From Asanoa ferruginea (GTDB lineage: Bacteria; Actinomycetota; Actinomycetes; Mycobacteriales; Micromonosporaceae): a DNA stretch of 64,000 nucleotides. Location: positions 6,820,001 to 6,884,000 of the forward strand of contig NZ_QUMQ01000001.1 of assembly GCF_003387075.1 (NCBI RefSeq). The letters run 5' to 3'. Positions 10,114 through 18,396 of the stretch are shown here, in pieces; the first letter of the stretch is position 1, and the number at the start of each line of letters is the position of its first letter. A program made the position numbers and the translations under genes. Below the pieces are notes generated by a model. It had not been told where the DNA came from. It worked only from the letters and a program-made list of their open reading frames with translations, and did no database searches.

Positions 10114-10128
10114 CGGCCCGCGGGGCCG
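10114..10128 (+). terminator. Compact GC hairpin after the YbjQ-like gene
   Basis: CGGCCC and GGGCCG pair around GCG, starting at the base after the stop codon. No T-run follows. It probably ends the upstream gene and separates it from the lipoprotein gene at 10197. Confidence 0.4.
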
Positions 10129-10196
10129 GGGATCTTGATGCTTTCATGATCAGCTATGGTTCAGCCGTTCACCTATCCCTATATTTAGGAGCAGGA

Positions 10197-10709
10197 ATGC
10201 GGCGCGGTTTCGCCACGTTGGTCATGGTTTCGGTGGTCGCACTGGGCGCCGCGGCGTGCGGGTCGTCCGGCGACGACGCCGGTTCCGCTAACGCGGCCGG
10301 TGGTGCGCCCTCGTCGTCGGCGGCTGCCGGCGGTGCGTCGGACGCGACCGTGGCGGCCTGCACGGAAGCCCTCGCCGCCAGCGAGGCCGGTGCCAAGGAC
10401 TTCGGCAGTGGGCTCGACGAGATGCAGAAGATGCTGCTCGGCATCACCGCGGACAGCGTCGACGCCGAGCTCGAGGCCAAGGGCACCGAGCTGGAAACCA
10501 GGATGCACGCCAGCTTGAAGACGTGGTCCGACAAGCTGACGGCCCTGGCCGGCCAGGACGTCGACGCCAAGGTGAAGACCGCCCTGACCGAGTCGGCCAC
10601 CACGGTCACGAAGATCAACGACCCCGACGACGACACCGCGGGCGACGCGGCCCGCACCACCCTGAACGGCGTCGCCGACAAGATCAAGGCCGCCTGCCCA
10701 GCGGCGTAG
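10197..10709 (+). CDS. Small lipoprotein, paralogue of 12453-12917
   Basis: 170 aa. A lipoprotein signal peptide ends in the lipobox LGAAAC, and an AGGAGCAGGA ribosome site lies just before the ATG. The mature part is a Ser/Gly/Ala-rich linker, then a mainly helical domain with two conserved cysteines (AACTEAL and KAACPAA) that may form a disulfide. It shares its start (MRRG-AT), the central VKT-LT-ATT-TKLND pattern and its leader sequence with the lipoprotein at 12453. The family is unknown to me; it would be anchored on the outer face of the membrane. Confidence 0.8.
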   Translation: MRRGFATLVMVSVVALGAAACGSSGDDAGSANAAGGAPSSSAAAGGASDATVAACTEALAASEAGAKDFGSGLDEMQKMLLGITADSVDAELEAKGTELETRMHASLKTWSDKLTALAGQDVDAKVKTALTESATTVTKINDPDDDTAGDAARTTLNGVADKIKAACPAA

Positions 10710-10778
10710 CGCCAGTTCGAGCGGCCGCCCCGACGGTGGGCGGCCGCGGCGGCTCGTGTGACGGTGGTTGGCGCGACC

Positions 10779-11310
10779 GAGCCTGGGCCCGAGCCCGAGC
10801 CCGAGCCCGAGCCTGGGCCTGGGCCTGGGCCCGAGCCTGGGCCCGAGCCCGAGCCCGGGCCCGAGCCCGAACCTGGGCCCGAGCCCCAGCCCGAGCCCTT
10901 GCCCTTGCCCTTGCCTGGGCCCGAGCCCGAGCCCGAGGCCGAGCCTGGGCCCGAGGCCGAGCCTGGGCCCGAGGCCGAGCCTGGGCCCGAGGCCGAGCCT
11001 GGGCCCGAGGCCGAGCCTGGGCCCGAGGCCGAGCCTGGGCCCGAGGCCGAGCCTGGGCCCGAGGCCGAGCCTGGGCCCGAGGCCGAGCCTGGGCCCGAGG
11101 CCGAGCCTGGGCCCGAGGCCGAGCCTGGGCCCGAGGCCGAGCCTGGGCCCGAGGCCGAGCCTGGGCCCGAGGCCGAGCCTGGGCCCGAGCCCGAGCCCGA
11201 GCCTGGGCCCGAGGCCGAGCCTGGGCCCGAGGCCGAGGCCGAGCCCGAGCCCGAGCCCGAGGCCGAGCCAGAGCCCGAGCCAGAGCGCGAGCCCGAGGCT
11301 CGAGACCTCG
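10779..11310 (+). repeat. Hexamer-based tandem repeat with thirteen perfect 18-bp copies
   Basis: The whole stretch is built of hexamers GAGCCC, GAGCCT, GGGCCC and GAGGCC. From 10941 to 11174 the 18-bp unit GAGCCTGGGCCCGAGGCC repeats thirteen times without change, followed by variants. Because the period is a multiple of three with no stop, several frames are open on both strands: on plus, an acidic Pro/Glu/Gly/Ala peptide from a GTG at 10758 to a TAA at 11318; on minus, Leu-Gly-Pro-Arg or Arg-Pro-Ala-Gln repeats. No frame has a ribosome site or a recognisable folded part, so I treat it as non-coding or unproven. The 770-base gap 10710-11480 holds only this repeat and the inverted repeat at 11382. 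Confidence 0.9.
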
Positions 11311-11381
11311 CTTGTTAAGAGCACGGCGCAGCCTGGGCCGGACCACGGCGCGGCCCACGATGGACTCGACCTGCACCCACC

Positions 11382-11434
11382 TGGGGCGGCAGATCTGTCA
11401 GAAGAAAGATCGACCTGACAGATCTAGCGCCCCA
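11382..11434. terminator. Long inverted repeat, probable bidirectional terminator
   Basis: Arms 11382-11401 and 11415-11434 pair over 20 positions with one 2-base mismatch: TGGGGCG + AGATCTGTCAG on the left, CTGACAGATCT + CGCCCCA on the right, with a 13-base A-rich loop. It lies between the repeat tract and the 3' end of the convergent phosphotransferase gene at 11481. A transcription terminator is the simplest reading; a regulator-binding dyad is possible. Confidence 0.55.
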
Positions 11435-11480
11435 GATCGGACTCGCGGTCGTGATGCCGGCCGAAGAGGACGCCGCAGCC

Positions 11481-12227
11481 TCACATCCGGGATCGCAGCA
11501 CGTCGACCTCGCAGCCCGGCGCGAAGGGGTCGAAGCCCTGGCCGATCAGTGAGCGGACTCCCAGCAGGCTGCGTAACGACCACCACGCGTGGATCACGTC
11601 GAGGTCGATGTCGGTGCCGTAGCCGGCGATCACGTCGTCGAGGTGCTCCTCGTGCCCGAGGGTGAAGGTGGCCAGGTCGTAGAGGGCGTCGCCCTGGCCC
11701 GCCTCGGACCAGTCGATGATGCCGGTGACCTCGTCGCCGTCGACGAAGATGTGTGCGATCTGAAGGTCGCCGTGGGTGAACGCCGGCGTCCATGGCCGCA
11801 GCGCGGCCTCGGCGACCTCGCGGTTGCGGGCGACCAGGTCGGCGGGCAGGACGCCGTTGGCCACGAGCGACTCGCACTCCTCGTCGAGCGCCGCCGTCAG
11901 CGCGGCGATGCTCCGGCCCGCCCGGCCGGGCCACGGTGGCAGGGGTGCGTCGTGCAGCTTGCGGATGGCGGCGCCCGCCGCGGCCCATCCCGCCGGCGAC
12001 CCGGTCGACGGGCCGCCGAGGCGCCCGAGCGTCGCGCCCGGTAGTGCGGCGGTCGCGAGGACGGGAGGGTTTCGCCACAGGATCTCCGCCGTGGGGACCG
12101 GCGCGAGGGTCATTGCCTCGACCTCGGCGTCGATGCGCGCCTGATCGGCGTCGACCTTCAGGAACACGTCACCGACGCGCAGGGTCGCGCGCTCGGAATG
12201 GGCGACGACGACGGTGACCTCATCCAT
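11481..12227 (-). CDS. Aminoglycoside phosphotransferase/choline kinase family enzyme
   Basis: 248 aa, ATG start. This is an APH-fold kinase: the N-lobe has VFLKVDAD with the ATP-binding Lys, a helix Glu follows (DAEVEAM), the catalytic loop is THGDLQIAHIF with the catalytic Asp, and the metal-binding segment is GIIDWSEAGQGDALYDLA. The length is typical. The substrate cannot be assigned; such proteins include resistance enzymes and metabolic kinases. Its 3' end faces the inverted repeat at 11382-11434. Confidence 0.88.
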   Translation of the reverse strand: MDEVTVVVAHSERATLRVGDVFLKVDADQARIDAEVEAMTLAPVPTAEILWRNPPVLATAALPGATLGRLGGPSTGSPAGWAAAGAAIRKLHDAPLPPWPGRAGRSIAALTAALDEECESLVANGVLPADLVARNREVAEAALRPWTPAFTHGDLQIAHIFVDGDEVTGIIDWSEAGQGDALYDLATFTLGHEEHLDDVIAGYGTDIDLDVIHAWWSLRSLLGVRSLIGQGFDPFAPGCEVDVLRSRM

Positions 12228-12452
12228 CGACGACCAGTATCCCGGCGATGATCGCCGGCGTCGCCCGGTTTATCGCGTGCGCGGACGCTCAGACCCCCGC
12301 ACCGCCCGACCACCGGCGCGGATCGTCGCACACCGCATCCGAGCCGCGGTTTGGGCAGGTCAAGGGTCGTGGCATTTGCCACCTGAGGAGGTGGGCGGCC
12401 TTCAAGATCGGTTAGCCTTCGCCGTCGGCTGTCCCACTATTTAGGAGCGGTT

Positions 12453-12917
12453 ATGCGGCGCGGTATCGCCACGGTGTTCGTTCTCGCGGTTGTCGGCCTT
12501 GGTGCCGCCGCCTGTGGGTCGGGGGGCGACGCGGCGGATTCGTTGCCGACCAGTGGGGCTGACGCCGGGGTGGTCGACGTCAAAGCGGTCGCTACCGTCA
12601 ACGCCTGCAAGGAGGCGATCGCCGACAGTGACGCCCGGCAGCAGGAACTCGCCGACTCGCTGGACGAGTTGAGCCGGGCCGACAACGCTGACGAGGCGGC
12701 GCCGATCGACAAGGCCGTCGACTACACCATGCAGTGGTGGGCCAATCAGCTCACCCTGCTGTCGGGCCGCGACATCGACAGCATCGTCAAGACGACCCTG
12801 ACCGATGCCGCCACGACCATCACGAAGCTGAACGACCCGAAGCGTAAGACCACGCTGCGGCAGGCGATGCCGACGCTCGAGGGCATTCCGACCACCATCA
12901 AGAACGTGTGCCTGTAG
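12453..12917 (+). CDS. Small lipoprotein, paralogue of 10197-10709
   Basis: 154 aa. A signal peptide with lipobox LGAAAC is preceded by AGGAGCGG before the ATG. The mature helical part has Cys in VNACKEA and a terminal NVCL Cys, matching the cysteine pair of the paralogue at 10197. The centre has DIDSIVKTTLTDAATTITKLND. The leader CTATTTAGGAGC is shared with the paralogue (which has CTATATTTAGGAGC). Its last 20 bases overlap the 3' end of the convergent lipid kinase gene. Function unknown. Confidence 0.8.
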   Translation: MRRGIATVFVLAVVGLGAAACGSGGDAADSLPTSGADAGVVDVKAVATVNACKEAIADSDARQQELADSLDELSRADNADEAAPIDKAVDYTMQWWANQLTLLSGRDIDSIVKTTLTDAATTITKLNDPKRKTTLRQAMPTLEGIPTTIKNVCL

Positions 12918-14241
12918 GCCGGAACGACAGCGCCAGCTTGCCCAGGTGCGCCCAGTCCAGCGCGGCGCGCGCGGCGCGGACGCCCGGGCGGTCGCGCGGC
13001 ACCCGCACCCGCAGCGCACCGGGGCGGATCCGGCAGTGCAACGGCGTCGGCAGCAGCAACGCCTCGCCGTCGACGCCCACCGGCACCGGCTCGCCGCCCG
13101 CCTCGATGACCGCTGACCGGGCCGCCAGGACGGCGACCGACGTCGAGCGCCGGCCGCGCAGCAACCGGAGCGCGTCGGTGGTCGAGTCGACAGTCAGTGC
13201 GATGACGCCCAGCCGGCCGCGGTCGAGCCGCGGGCGGTGGCCAAGACCCATGAAATCGTCCACGGTGTACGGGTTGTTGCTCACCAGGATCGCCTGCGGT
13301 GCGGGGGACACCGTGTCGCCGACCCGCAGGCACAACGCCGGCCCGGTTTGCTGTGCGAGCAGGTCCGGTAGCAACTCGAGCGCCGTGCGGGCCTTGTCCG
13401 CCCGGTAGGCGTCGCTCTGCACGATGGCCGCGTACACCCCGAATGAAGCATTGTTGACGAATGTCCGGTCGCCGATCTCGCCCAGGTCGACCCGGATCTC
13501 CACGCCGTCGGTGAGTGCGTCCAGGCAGCTTGCCGGGTCGTCGCGGTCGAGGCCCAGGTCGAGCGCGAAGTGGTTGCGGGTGCCGGCCGAGATCACCAGG
13601 AACGGTAGGTCGTGCTCGGCCGCCACGCCGGCGACGATGGCCTGGGTGCCGTCGCCGCCCGCTACGCCGAGCAGGTCGGCGCCGCGGCGGACCGCGTCCT
13701 GGGCCAGCGCCGCCACGTCGGTGGTGCCCGACGTGTCGAGCAGGACCACCTCGGCGCCCAGCGCGCGGGCGCGGGCGGCCAGGTCGAAGCGGCCGACCTT
13801 GCCGCCGCCGGAGCGCGGGTTCATGATCAGGAACGGGTGTGCCGGCGGCGGGGTGGTGGCCTCGTGCGGCGCCAACGCGGCCTGGGTGAGGGCGCGGCGG
13901 CCGGCGGCACCGGCCAGCACGAGCAGGCCGAGGGAGACCGCGGCCACCCAGACCAGGTGGTGCAGCGCGAACACCAGCAGCACGGCCAGGGGAGCGGCCA
14001 CCAGGAACACCGCGGCCAGCCAGCGGAGCACGCCCGAGTGCGCGACGAACCACCAGATCGCGGCGACGGTGCCGATCAGGCAGACCACGCCGATGACGAG
14101 CATGGAGACGCTGCCGCGCAGGCCGGCGACCAGCACCGGGACCACGAACGCGGCGGCCAGGGCCAGGAACGCCGCGCGGGCCAGCCAGCGATGCAGCAGC
14201 GACGACCCCGAGTGCGTCGGGGTCGTCGGCTGGGTGACCAT
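12898..14241 (-). CDS. Membrane-anchored diacylglycerol/lipid kinase (DAGK catalytic domain)
   Basis: 447 aa from the ATG at 14241; the frame extends three codons to a TTG at 14250, which is less likely. The N-terminal 120 residues carry about four membrane helices. The catalytic domain then begins with FLIMNPRSGGGKV, followed by the nucleotide-binding GVAGGDGTQAIVAG and ISAGTRNHFALDLG, typical of DAGK/YegS lipid kinases. It should phosphorylate a lipid substrate at the membrane, which one is unknown. N-terminal helices fused to DAGK are common in actinobacteria. It converges on the lipoprotein gene and overlaps it by 20 bases. Confidence 0.9.
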   Translation of the reverse strand: MVTQPTTPTHSGSSLLHRWLARAAFLALAAAFVVPVLVAGLRGSVSMLVIGVVCLIGTVAAIWWFVAHSGVLRWLAAVFLVAAPLAVLLVFALHHLVWVAAVSLGLLVLAGAAGRRALTQAALAPHEATTPPPAHPFLIMNPRSGGGKVGRFDLAARARALGAEVVLLDTSGTTDVAALAQDAVRRGADLLGVAGGDGTQAIVAGVAAEHDLPFLVISAGTRNHFALDLGLDRDDPASCLDALTDGVEIRVDLGEIGDRTFVNNASFGVYAAIVQSDAYRADKARTALELLPDLLAQQTGPALCLRVGDTVSPAPQAILVSNNPYTVDDFMGLGHRPRLDRGRLGVIALTVDSTTDALRLLRGRRSTSVAVLAARSAVIEAGGEPVPVGVDGEALLLPTPLHCRIRPGALRVRVPRDRPGVRAARAALDWAHLGKLALSFRPTGTRS

Positions 14242-14380
14242 ATCGTCCAATTTTACGCCGATTCGGCGGCGATCGAGGGTCGTTAGCGTGACCCGGTAAC
14301 CGGCCGCGCGGCCCAGCCGGGCGCCGGAGGTCGCACCGACCTCGGCTGGTCTGCGGCGGAACTGGTCGGTGCGTGGGCGG

Positions 14381-15325
14381 TCATCCCGCTACCGCGGCGA
14401 CGAGTTCTTCCGTGGGAGGCAGCGCGCCATTGCCGAAGATGGTCGCGGAAAGGGTGAGCTGGCGCCGGCCGTCGACGCTGTGCCACGACCGGGTCTGGAA
14501 GCCGAAGAAGCCGCCGTCGTGGCCGAACACCGGCCCGCGCGGCGTCTCGTGCCGGCCGAGCCCGAGGCCCTCGGCCCGCATCGCGGCCAGCGCATCCGGC
14601 GGTAACAGGTCGCCGCGCAGCAACGCCCGGTAGAACACGTTGACGTCGGAAAGGCTGGAGACCAGCCCACCGGCCGCGCCCGCCTGGCTCGGGTCGAACG
14701 ACGTCACGTCGACCGCGCGCCCGTCGACCGTCAGGTAGCCGCGGGCATGCGGCGCCGGCAGCCGAACCGTGCCCGTCGAGGTGTCGCGCAGGCCGAGCGG
14801 GTCGAGAAGACGGTCGGTGACCTCGGCCGCCCAGCCTCGCCCGGTCACCCGCTCGACGACCAGGCCGAGCAGGAGGTAGCCGGTGTTGCAATAGGCGCGG
14901 TCGGCGCCGGGCGGGAAGTGTCGCAGCCGGTGCAACGCCGGGGCCACCAGGTCCCACGCTGCCCAACGGGTGTCCCGGCCGGCGACGATCGCGGCGGGGT
15001 CGGTGAGGTCGTCGGTGTAGTTGTGCAGTCCACTGCGGTGGGTGAGCAGGTGGCGCAGGGTGATCCGATCGTCGCCGACGGCCGGCAGCCACCGGGTGAC
15101 CGACCGGTCGAGGTCGCGGTGCAGGAGTTGGAGCACGACGGTGGCGGTGAACGTCTTGGTCACGCTGCCGATCCGGAAATGTCCGGCTACGTCGGGCAGG
15201 CCGGCTCCCGGTTCGAGTGCGGCCCGACCGGCGGCGAGCGCATCGACCGCGTCGCCGTCGCGTCGTTGCGCGATCACGCCGACGGCACCCGCGGCCACGA
15301 AGCGGGCGGTCAATGCGGTCAGCAT
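14381..15325 (-). CDS. Serine hydrolase of the beta-lactamase class C / DD-peptidase family
   Basis: 314 aa, ATG start, no signal peptide. The SxxK motif is SVTK (Ser54, Lys57), the YxN motif is in AYCNTGYLLLG, and a late HDGGFFGF segment fits the third motif (HxG type). The family includes esterases, D-aminopeptidases and penicillin-binding-like proteins. Lack of a secretion signal argues for a cytoplasmic esterase or peptidase. It is transcribed away from the arabinose operon, and one of the two LacI-type operators lies 35 bases before its start. Confidence 0.88.
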   Translation of the reverse strand: MLTALTARFVAAGAVGVIAQRRDGDAVDALAAGRAALEPGAGLPDVAGHFRIGSVTKTFTATVVLQLLHRDLDRSVTRWLPAVGDDRITLRHLLTHRSGLHNYTDDLTDPAAIVAGRDTRWAAWDLVAPALHRLRHFPPGADRAYCNTGYLLLGLVVERVTGRGWAAEVTDRLLDPLGLRDTSTGTVRLPAPHARGYLTVDGRAVDVTSFDPSQAGAAGGLVSSLSDVNVFYRALLRGDLLPPDALAAMRAEGLGLGRHETPRGPVFGHDGGFFGFQTRSWHSVDGRRQLTLSATIFGNGALPPTEELVAAVAG

Positions 15326-15359
15326 GGCGTCACTCTAGGTGTCGAGTGGACCTTGTCGC

Positions 15360-15373
15360 TGTTAACGCTCACA
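15360..15373. promoter_or_regulatory. LacI-type operator, distal copy
   Basis: TGTTAACGCTCACA matches the perfect palindrome at 15553 at 12 of 14 positions. It lies 35 bases upstream of the serine hydrolase ATG and 193 bases from the second site, a distance that would allow looping by a LacI-family tetramer or separate control of the divergent gene. The regulator is probably the LacI protein encoded at 19643; inferred from motif type and position. Confidence 0.5.
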
Positions 15374-15539
15374 AGGTATGCGCACTGGAGCCGCCACGCA
15401 GCGTCACGTTTCCGACCGAAACGGCGCCCGAAAACTATGGGCGATGCGGCATCTGCGGGCCATCGTCATGGTCCGTGGGAGCGTGCCACCTGCCTGTCCT
15501 TGTTACGAGACCGTGACCGGCGGATGTCGAGAGGAGGGG

Positions 15540-15567
15540 TTGACGCTGTTGTTGTTAGCGCTAACAC
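15540..15567 (+). promoter_or_regulatory. Candidate promoter of the arabinose operon overlapping an operator
   Basis: TTGACG at 15540-15545 could be a -35 box; 16 bases later TAACAC at 15562-15567 could be the -10. The operator palindrome sits in the spacer and -10, so a bound LacI protein would block polymerase. The boxes are read by eye; the transcription start is not known. Confidence 0.45.
15553..15566. promoter_or_regulatory. LacI-type operator, perfect 14-bp palindrome
   Basis: TGTTAGCGCTAACA is a perfect dyad with the central CG typical of LacI-family operators. It lies 62 bases before the start of the sugar-binding protein gene. The 302-base gap 15326-15627 otherwise holds only the second operator and a putative promoter. 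Confidence 0.7.
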
Positions 15568-15627
15568 TGTGGCTCGTTGTGATCTGCCGAACGTTGATGA
15601 CTCCAACCCCCGGAGGGGAGACAGCTT

Positions 15628-16758
15628 GTGAACAGACGATTTCTGGCCGCTCTGGGCGCCGCGGCGGTGGCCTTGAGCCTGGCGGCGTGCAGCGGTGAGG
15701 GCGCCGGCAGCGGCACCGATACCGCCAACCAGGCGCCGACCGACCTGACGATCGGTGTTTCGATGCCGACCCAGACCTCGGAGCGCTGGATCGCCGACGG
15801 CAACTCCGTCAAGGAGAAGCTCACGGCCAAGGGCTACAAGGTGGACCTGCAATACGCGGGCGACGACATCCCGACCCAGTCGCAGCAGGTCGACCAGATG
15901 ATCACCCAGGGCGCCGACGTGCTGATCATCGCGGCGATCGACGGCACCGCCCTCAGCGGCCAGCTTCAGGCCGCCGCCGACAAGAAGATCCCGGTCATCG
16001 CCTACGACCGGCTGATCCGCGACAGCAAGAACGTCGACTTCTACGTCAGCTTCGACAACTACAAGGTCGGCGTCGCGCAGGCGACGGCGCTCCTGGTGGG
16101 TCTGGGTGTGCTCAACAAGGACGGTTCGCCGGGCAAGGTGACCGGGCCGCTCAACGTCGAACTGTTCGCCGGTTCCCTCGACGACAACAACGCGCACTTC
16201 TTCTTCGACGGCGCGATGGACACGCTCAAGCCGTTCATCGACAAGGGCACGCTCGTCGTGAAGTCGAAGCAGACCGCCATCGAGCAGGTGGCGATTCTGC
16301 GGTGGCAGCAGGAGACCGCGCAGAAGCGGATGGAAGACCTGCTGACCTCCAGCTACAACGACGGCGCCAAGGTCAGCGGTGTGCTCTCGCCCTACGACGG
16401 GCTCTCCCGCGGCATCATCACCGCGCTGCAGAACGCCGGCTACAAGGGCAAGATGCCGGTCGTGACCGGTCAGGACGCGGAGATCGCGTCGGTCAAGCTG
16501 ATCAACGATGGCGTGCAGAGCTCGACCATCTTCAAGGACACCCGACTGCTGGCCGATCAGGCTGTCAACGCGGCCGAGGCGTTCCTGAAGAAGGCGACGC
16601 CGGAGGCCAACGACACCAAGACCTACAACAACGGTGTCAAGGTCGTGCCCTCATACCTGTTGCCCGTCGAGACGGTCTACAAGGACGACATCCAGAAGTC
16701 GCTGATTGATTCAGGCTACTGGACAGCCGACGAGGTCAAGGCCGGCCAGGCCAAGTGA
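15628..16758 (+). CDS. chvE: ChvE-type multiple sugar-binding lipoprotein of ABC transporter
   Basis: 376 aa, GTG start seven bases after GGAGGGGAG. A lipoprotein signal ends in LSLAAC. The mature protein is a type I periplasmic-binding fold: TIGVSMPTQTSERW, the QMITQGADVLIIAAIDG stretch, IPVIAYDRLI and a late VVTGQDAEIASVKLI, very like ChvE/xylose-binding proteins. It delivers a pentose or hexose to the ATPase and permease downstream. The neighbouring araBDA genes make L-arabinose the likely ligand, by inference. A long hairpin follows the gene. Confidence 0.93.
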   Translation: MNRRFLAALGAAAVALSLAACSGEGAGSGTDTANQAPTDLTIGVSMPTQTSERWIADGNSVKEKLTAKGYKVDLQYAGDDIPTQSQQVDQMITQGADVLIIAAIDGTALSGQLQAAADKKIPVIAYDRLIRDSKNVDFYVSFDNYKVGVAQATALLVGLGVLNKDGSPGKVTGPLNVELFAGSLDDNNAHFFFDGAMDTLKPFIDKGTLVVKSKQTAIEQVAILRWQQETAQKRMEDLLTSSYNDGAKVSGVLSPYDGLSRGIITALQNAGYKGKMPVVTGQDAEIASVKLINDGVQSSTIFKDTRLLADQAVNAAEAFLKKATPEANDTKTYNNGVKVVPSYLLPVETVYKDDIQKSLIDSGYWTADEVKAGQAK

Positions 16759-16764
16759 TCGACC

Positions 16765-16803
16765 GGCAGGCCCGGTGACCCCACGCGGGTCACCGGGCCT
16801 GCC
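16765..16803 (+). promoter_or_regulatory. Perfect 17-bp stem-loop between binding-protein and ATPase genes
   Basis: The arms GGCAGGCCCGGTGACCC (16765-16781) and its exact complement (16787-16803) enclose the loop CACGC. It starts seven bases after the binding-protein stop. Such hairpins in sugar ABC operons partly terminate transcription or protect the upstream message, so that binding protein is made in excess over the ATPase and permease. The operon continues, so it is not a full terminator. Confidence 0.8.
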
Positions 16804-16830
16804 ATCCGCACGCACGCAGAAGGAGGACGG

Positions 16831-18396
16831 ATGACCGACATGCTGCTGGAGATGCGCGACATCACCAAGACATTCCCCGGCGTGAAGGCGCTCGAGGACG
16901 TGTCGATCGCCGTCCGGCGTGGCGAGATCCACGCGATCTGCGGTGAGAACGGCGCGGGGAAGTCCACCCTGATGAAGGTGCTCTCCGGCGTCTACCCGAC
17001 CGGGTCCTACGCCGGTGAGATCGTTTTCGATGGCAAACCGGTGCACTTCAACGGCATCCGCGACAGCGAGGCCGAAGGCATCGTGATCATCCACCAGGAG
17101 CTGGCCCTGGTGCCCTACCTCTCGATCGCCGAGAACATCTTCCTCGGCAACGAGCGGCGCGGGAAGGGCGGCCTGATCGACTGGAACCGCGCCAACGCCG
17201 AGGCCGCGTCGTTGCTCAAATCCGTCGGCCTCGACGAGAACCCGGTCTCGCCGGTCATCCAGCTCGGTGTCGGCAAGCAGCAGCTCGTCGAGATCGCCAA
17301 GGCACTGTCCAAAGAGGTCAAGCTGCTGATCCTCGACGAGCCGACGGCGGCGCTCAACGACATCGACTCGGCGCACCTGCTCGACCTGCTGCGCCGGCTG
17401 CGTGACCGGGGCATCACCTGCATCATGATCTCGCACAAGCTCAACGAGATCACCGCGATCGCCGACTCGACGACGGTGATCCGCGACGGCCGCACCGTCG
17501 AGACCATCGAAATGAAATGGTCGGAGGCGGGCCTCGAAACCGTGTCGCAGAGCGCGACCCAGGCCCGGATCATCCGCGGCATGGTCGGTCGCGACATCGA
17601 GAGCTTCTATCCCGAGCGGGAGTCGGCGCCCGGCGCCGAGGTGCTCCGGATCGAAGACTGGACGGCCTGGCACCCGAGCCAGGATCGCAAGGTCGTCGAC
17701 GGCGCCAACCTCAACGTGCGCGCCGGCGAGGTGGTCGGCATCGCCGGCCTGATGGGCGCCGGCCGCACCGAGCTGGCGATGAGCGTGTTCGGCCGCTCCT
17801 ATGGCCGCGACATCAGCGGCCGGATCTTCGTGCACGGCAAGGAGGTGCGCGCCCGCACGGTCGCCGAGGCGATCAAGAACGGCATCGCCTACGCCACCGA
17901 AGATCGCAAGCGCTATGGGCTCAACCTGATCGCCGACGTGTGCCGCAACATCTCGGCCGCCGCCCTCGACAAGTTGTCGCGGCGCGGTTGGGTCAACGGC
18001 AACGAAGAGATCAAGATCGCCGAGCAGAGCCGGCGCGACATGAACATCAAGACGACCACCGTGATGGCCACCGTCGGCAAGCTGTCCGGCGGCAACCAGC
18101 AAAAAGTGGTGCTGTCCAAGTGGTTGTTCGCCGATCCCGACGTGCTGATCCTGGACGAGCCGACGCGGGGCATCGACGTCGGCGCCAAGTTCGAGATCTA
18201 CACGATCATCAACCGGCTCGTGGCGCAGGGCAAGGCGGTCATCGTCATCTCCTCCGAGCTGCCCGAGCTGCTCGGGATGTGCGACCGCATCTACACCCTC
18301 TCGGCCGGCCGCATCACCGGTGAAGTGCCGGTGCGCGAGGCCACCCAGGAAAACCTCATGGCGCTCATGACCAAGGAGAAGGAGCTCGCCGGATGA
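16831..18396 (+). CDS. gguA: Sugar ABC transporter ATP-binding protein (GguA/XylG type, two ABC domains)
   Basis: 521 aa, ATG start with AGAAGGAGG just upstream. The first ABC half has Walker [10 protein letters not shown], the signature region [14 protein letters not shown] and Walker [14 protein letters not shown]. The second half has a degenerate Walker A ([10 protein letters not shown]), signature LSGGNQQK and [13 protein letters not shown], which is normal for this sugar-importer class. It energises import through the permease encoded next, whose ATG overlaps its stop. Confidence 0.95.
   Translation: MTDMLLEMRDITKTFPGVKALEDVSIAVRRGEIHAICGENGAGKSTLMKVLSGVYPTGSYAGEIVFDGKPVHFNGIRDSEAEGIVIIHQELALVPYLSIAENIFLGNERRGKGGLIDWNRANAEAASLLKSVGLDENPVSPVIQLGVGKQQLVEIAKALSKEVKLLILDEPTAALNDIDSAHLLDLLRRLRDRGITCIMISHKLNEITAIADSTTVIRDGRTVETIEMKWSEAGLETVSQSATQARIIRGMVGRDIESFYPERESAPGAEVLRIEDWTAWHPSQDRKVVDGANLNVRAGEVVGIAGLMGAGRTELAMSVFGRSYGRDISGRIFVHGKEVRARTVAEAIKNGIAYATEDRKRYGLNLIADVCRNISAAALDKLSRRGWVNGNEEIKIAEQSRRDMNIKTTTVMATVGKLSGGNQQKVVLSKWLFADPDVLILDEPTRGIDVGAKFEIYTIINRLVAQGKAVIVISSELPELLGMCDRIYTLSAGRITGEVPVREATQENLMALMTKEKELAG

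Noticed and set aside
10941-11174. CRISPR array
   Set aside because: The 18-bp units are contiguous with no unique spacers, and no cas genes are present.
10523-11665. Long frames through the hexamer repeat on both strands
   Set aside because: A repeat whose period is a multiple of three keeps any stop-free frame open; no start signal or folded domain supports a protein.
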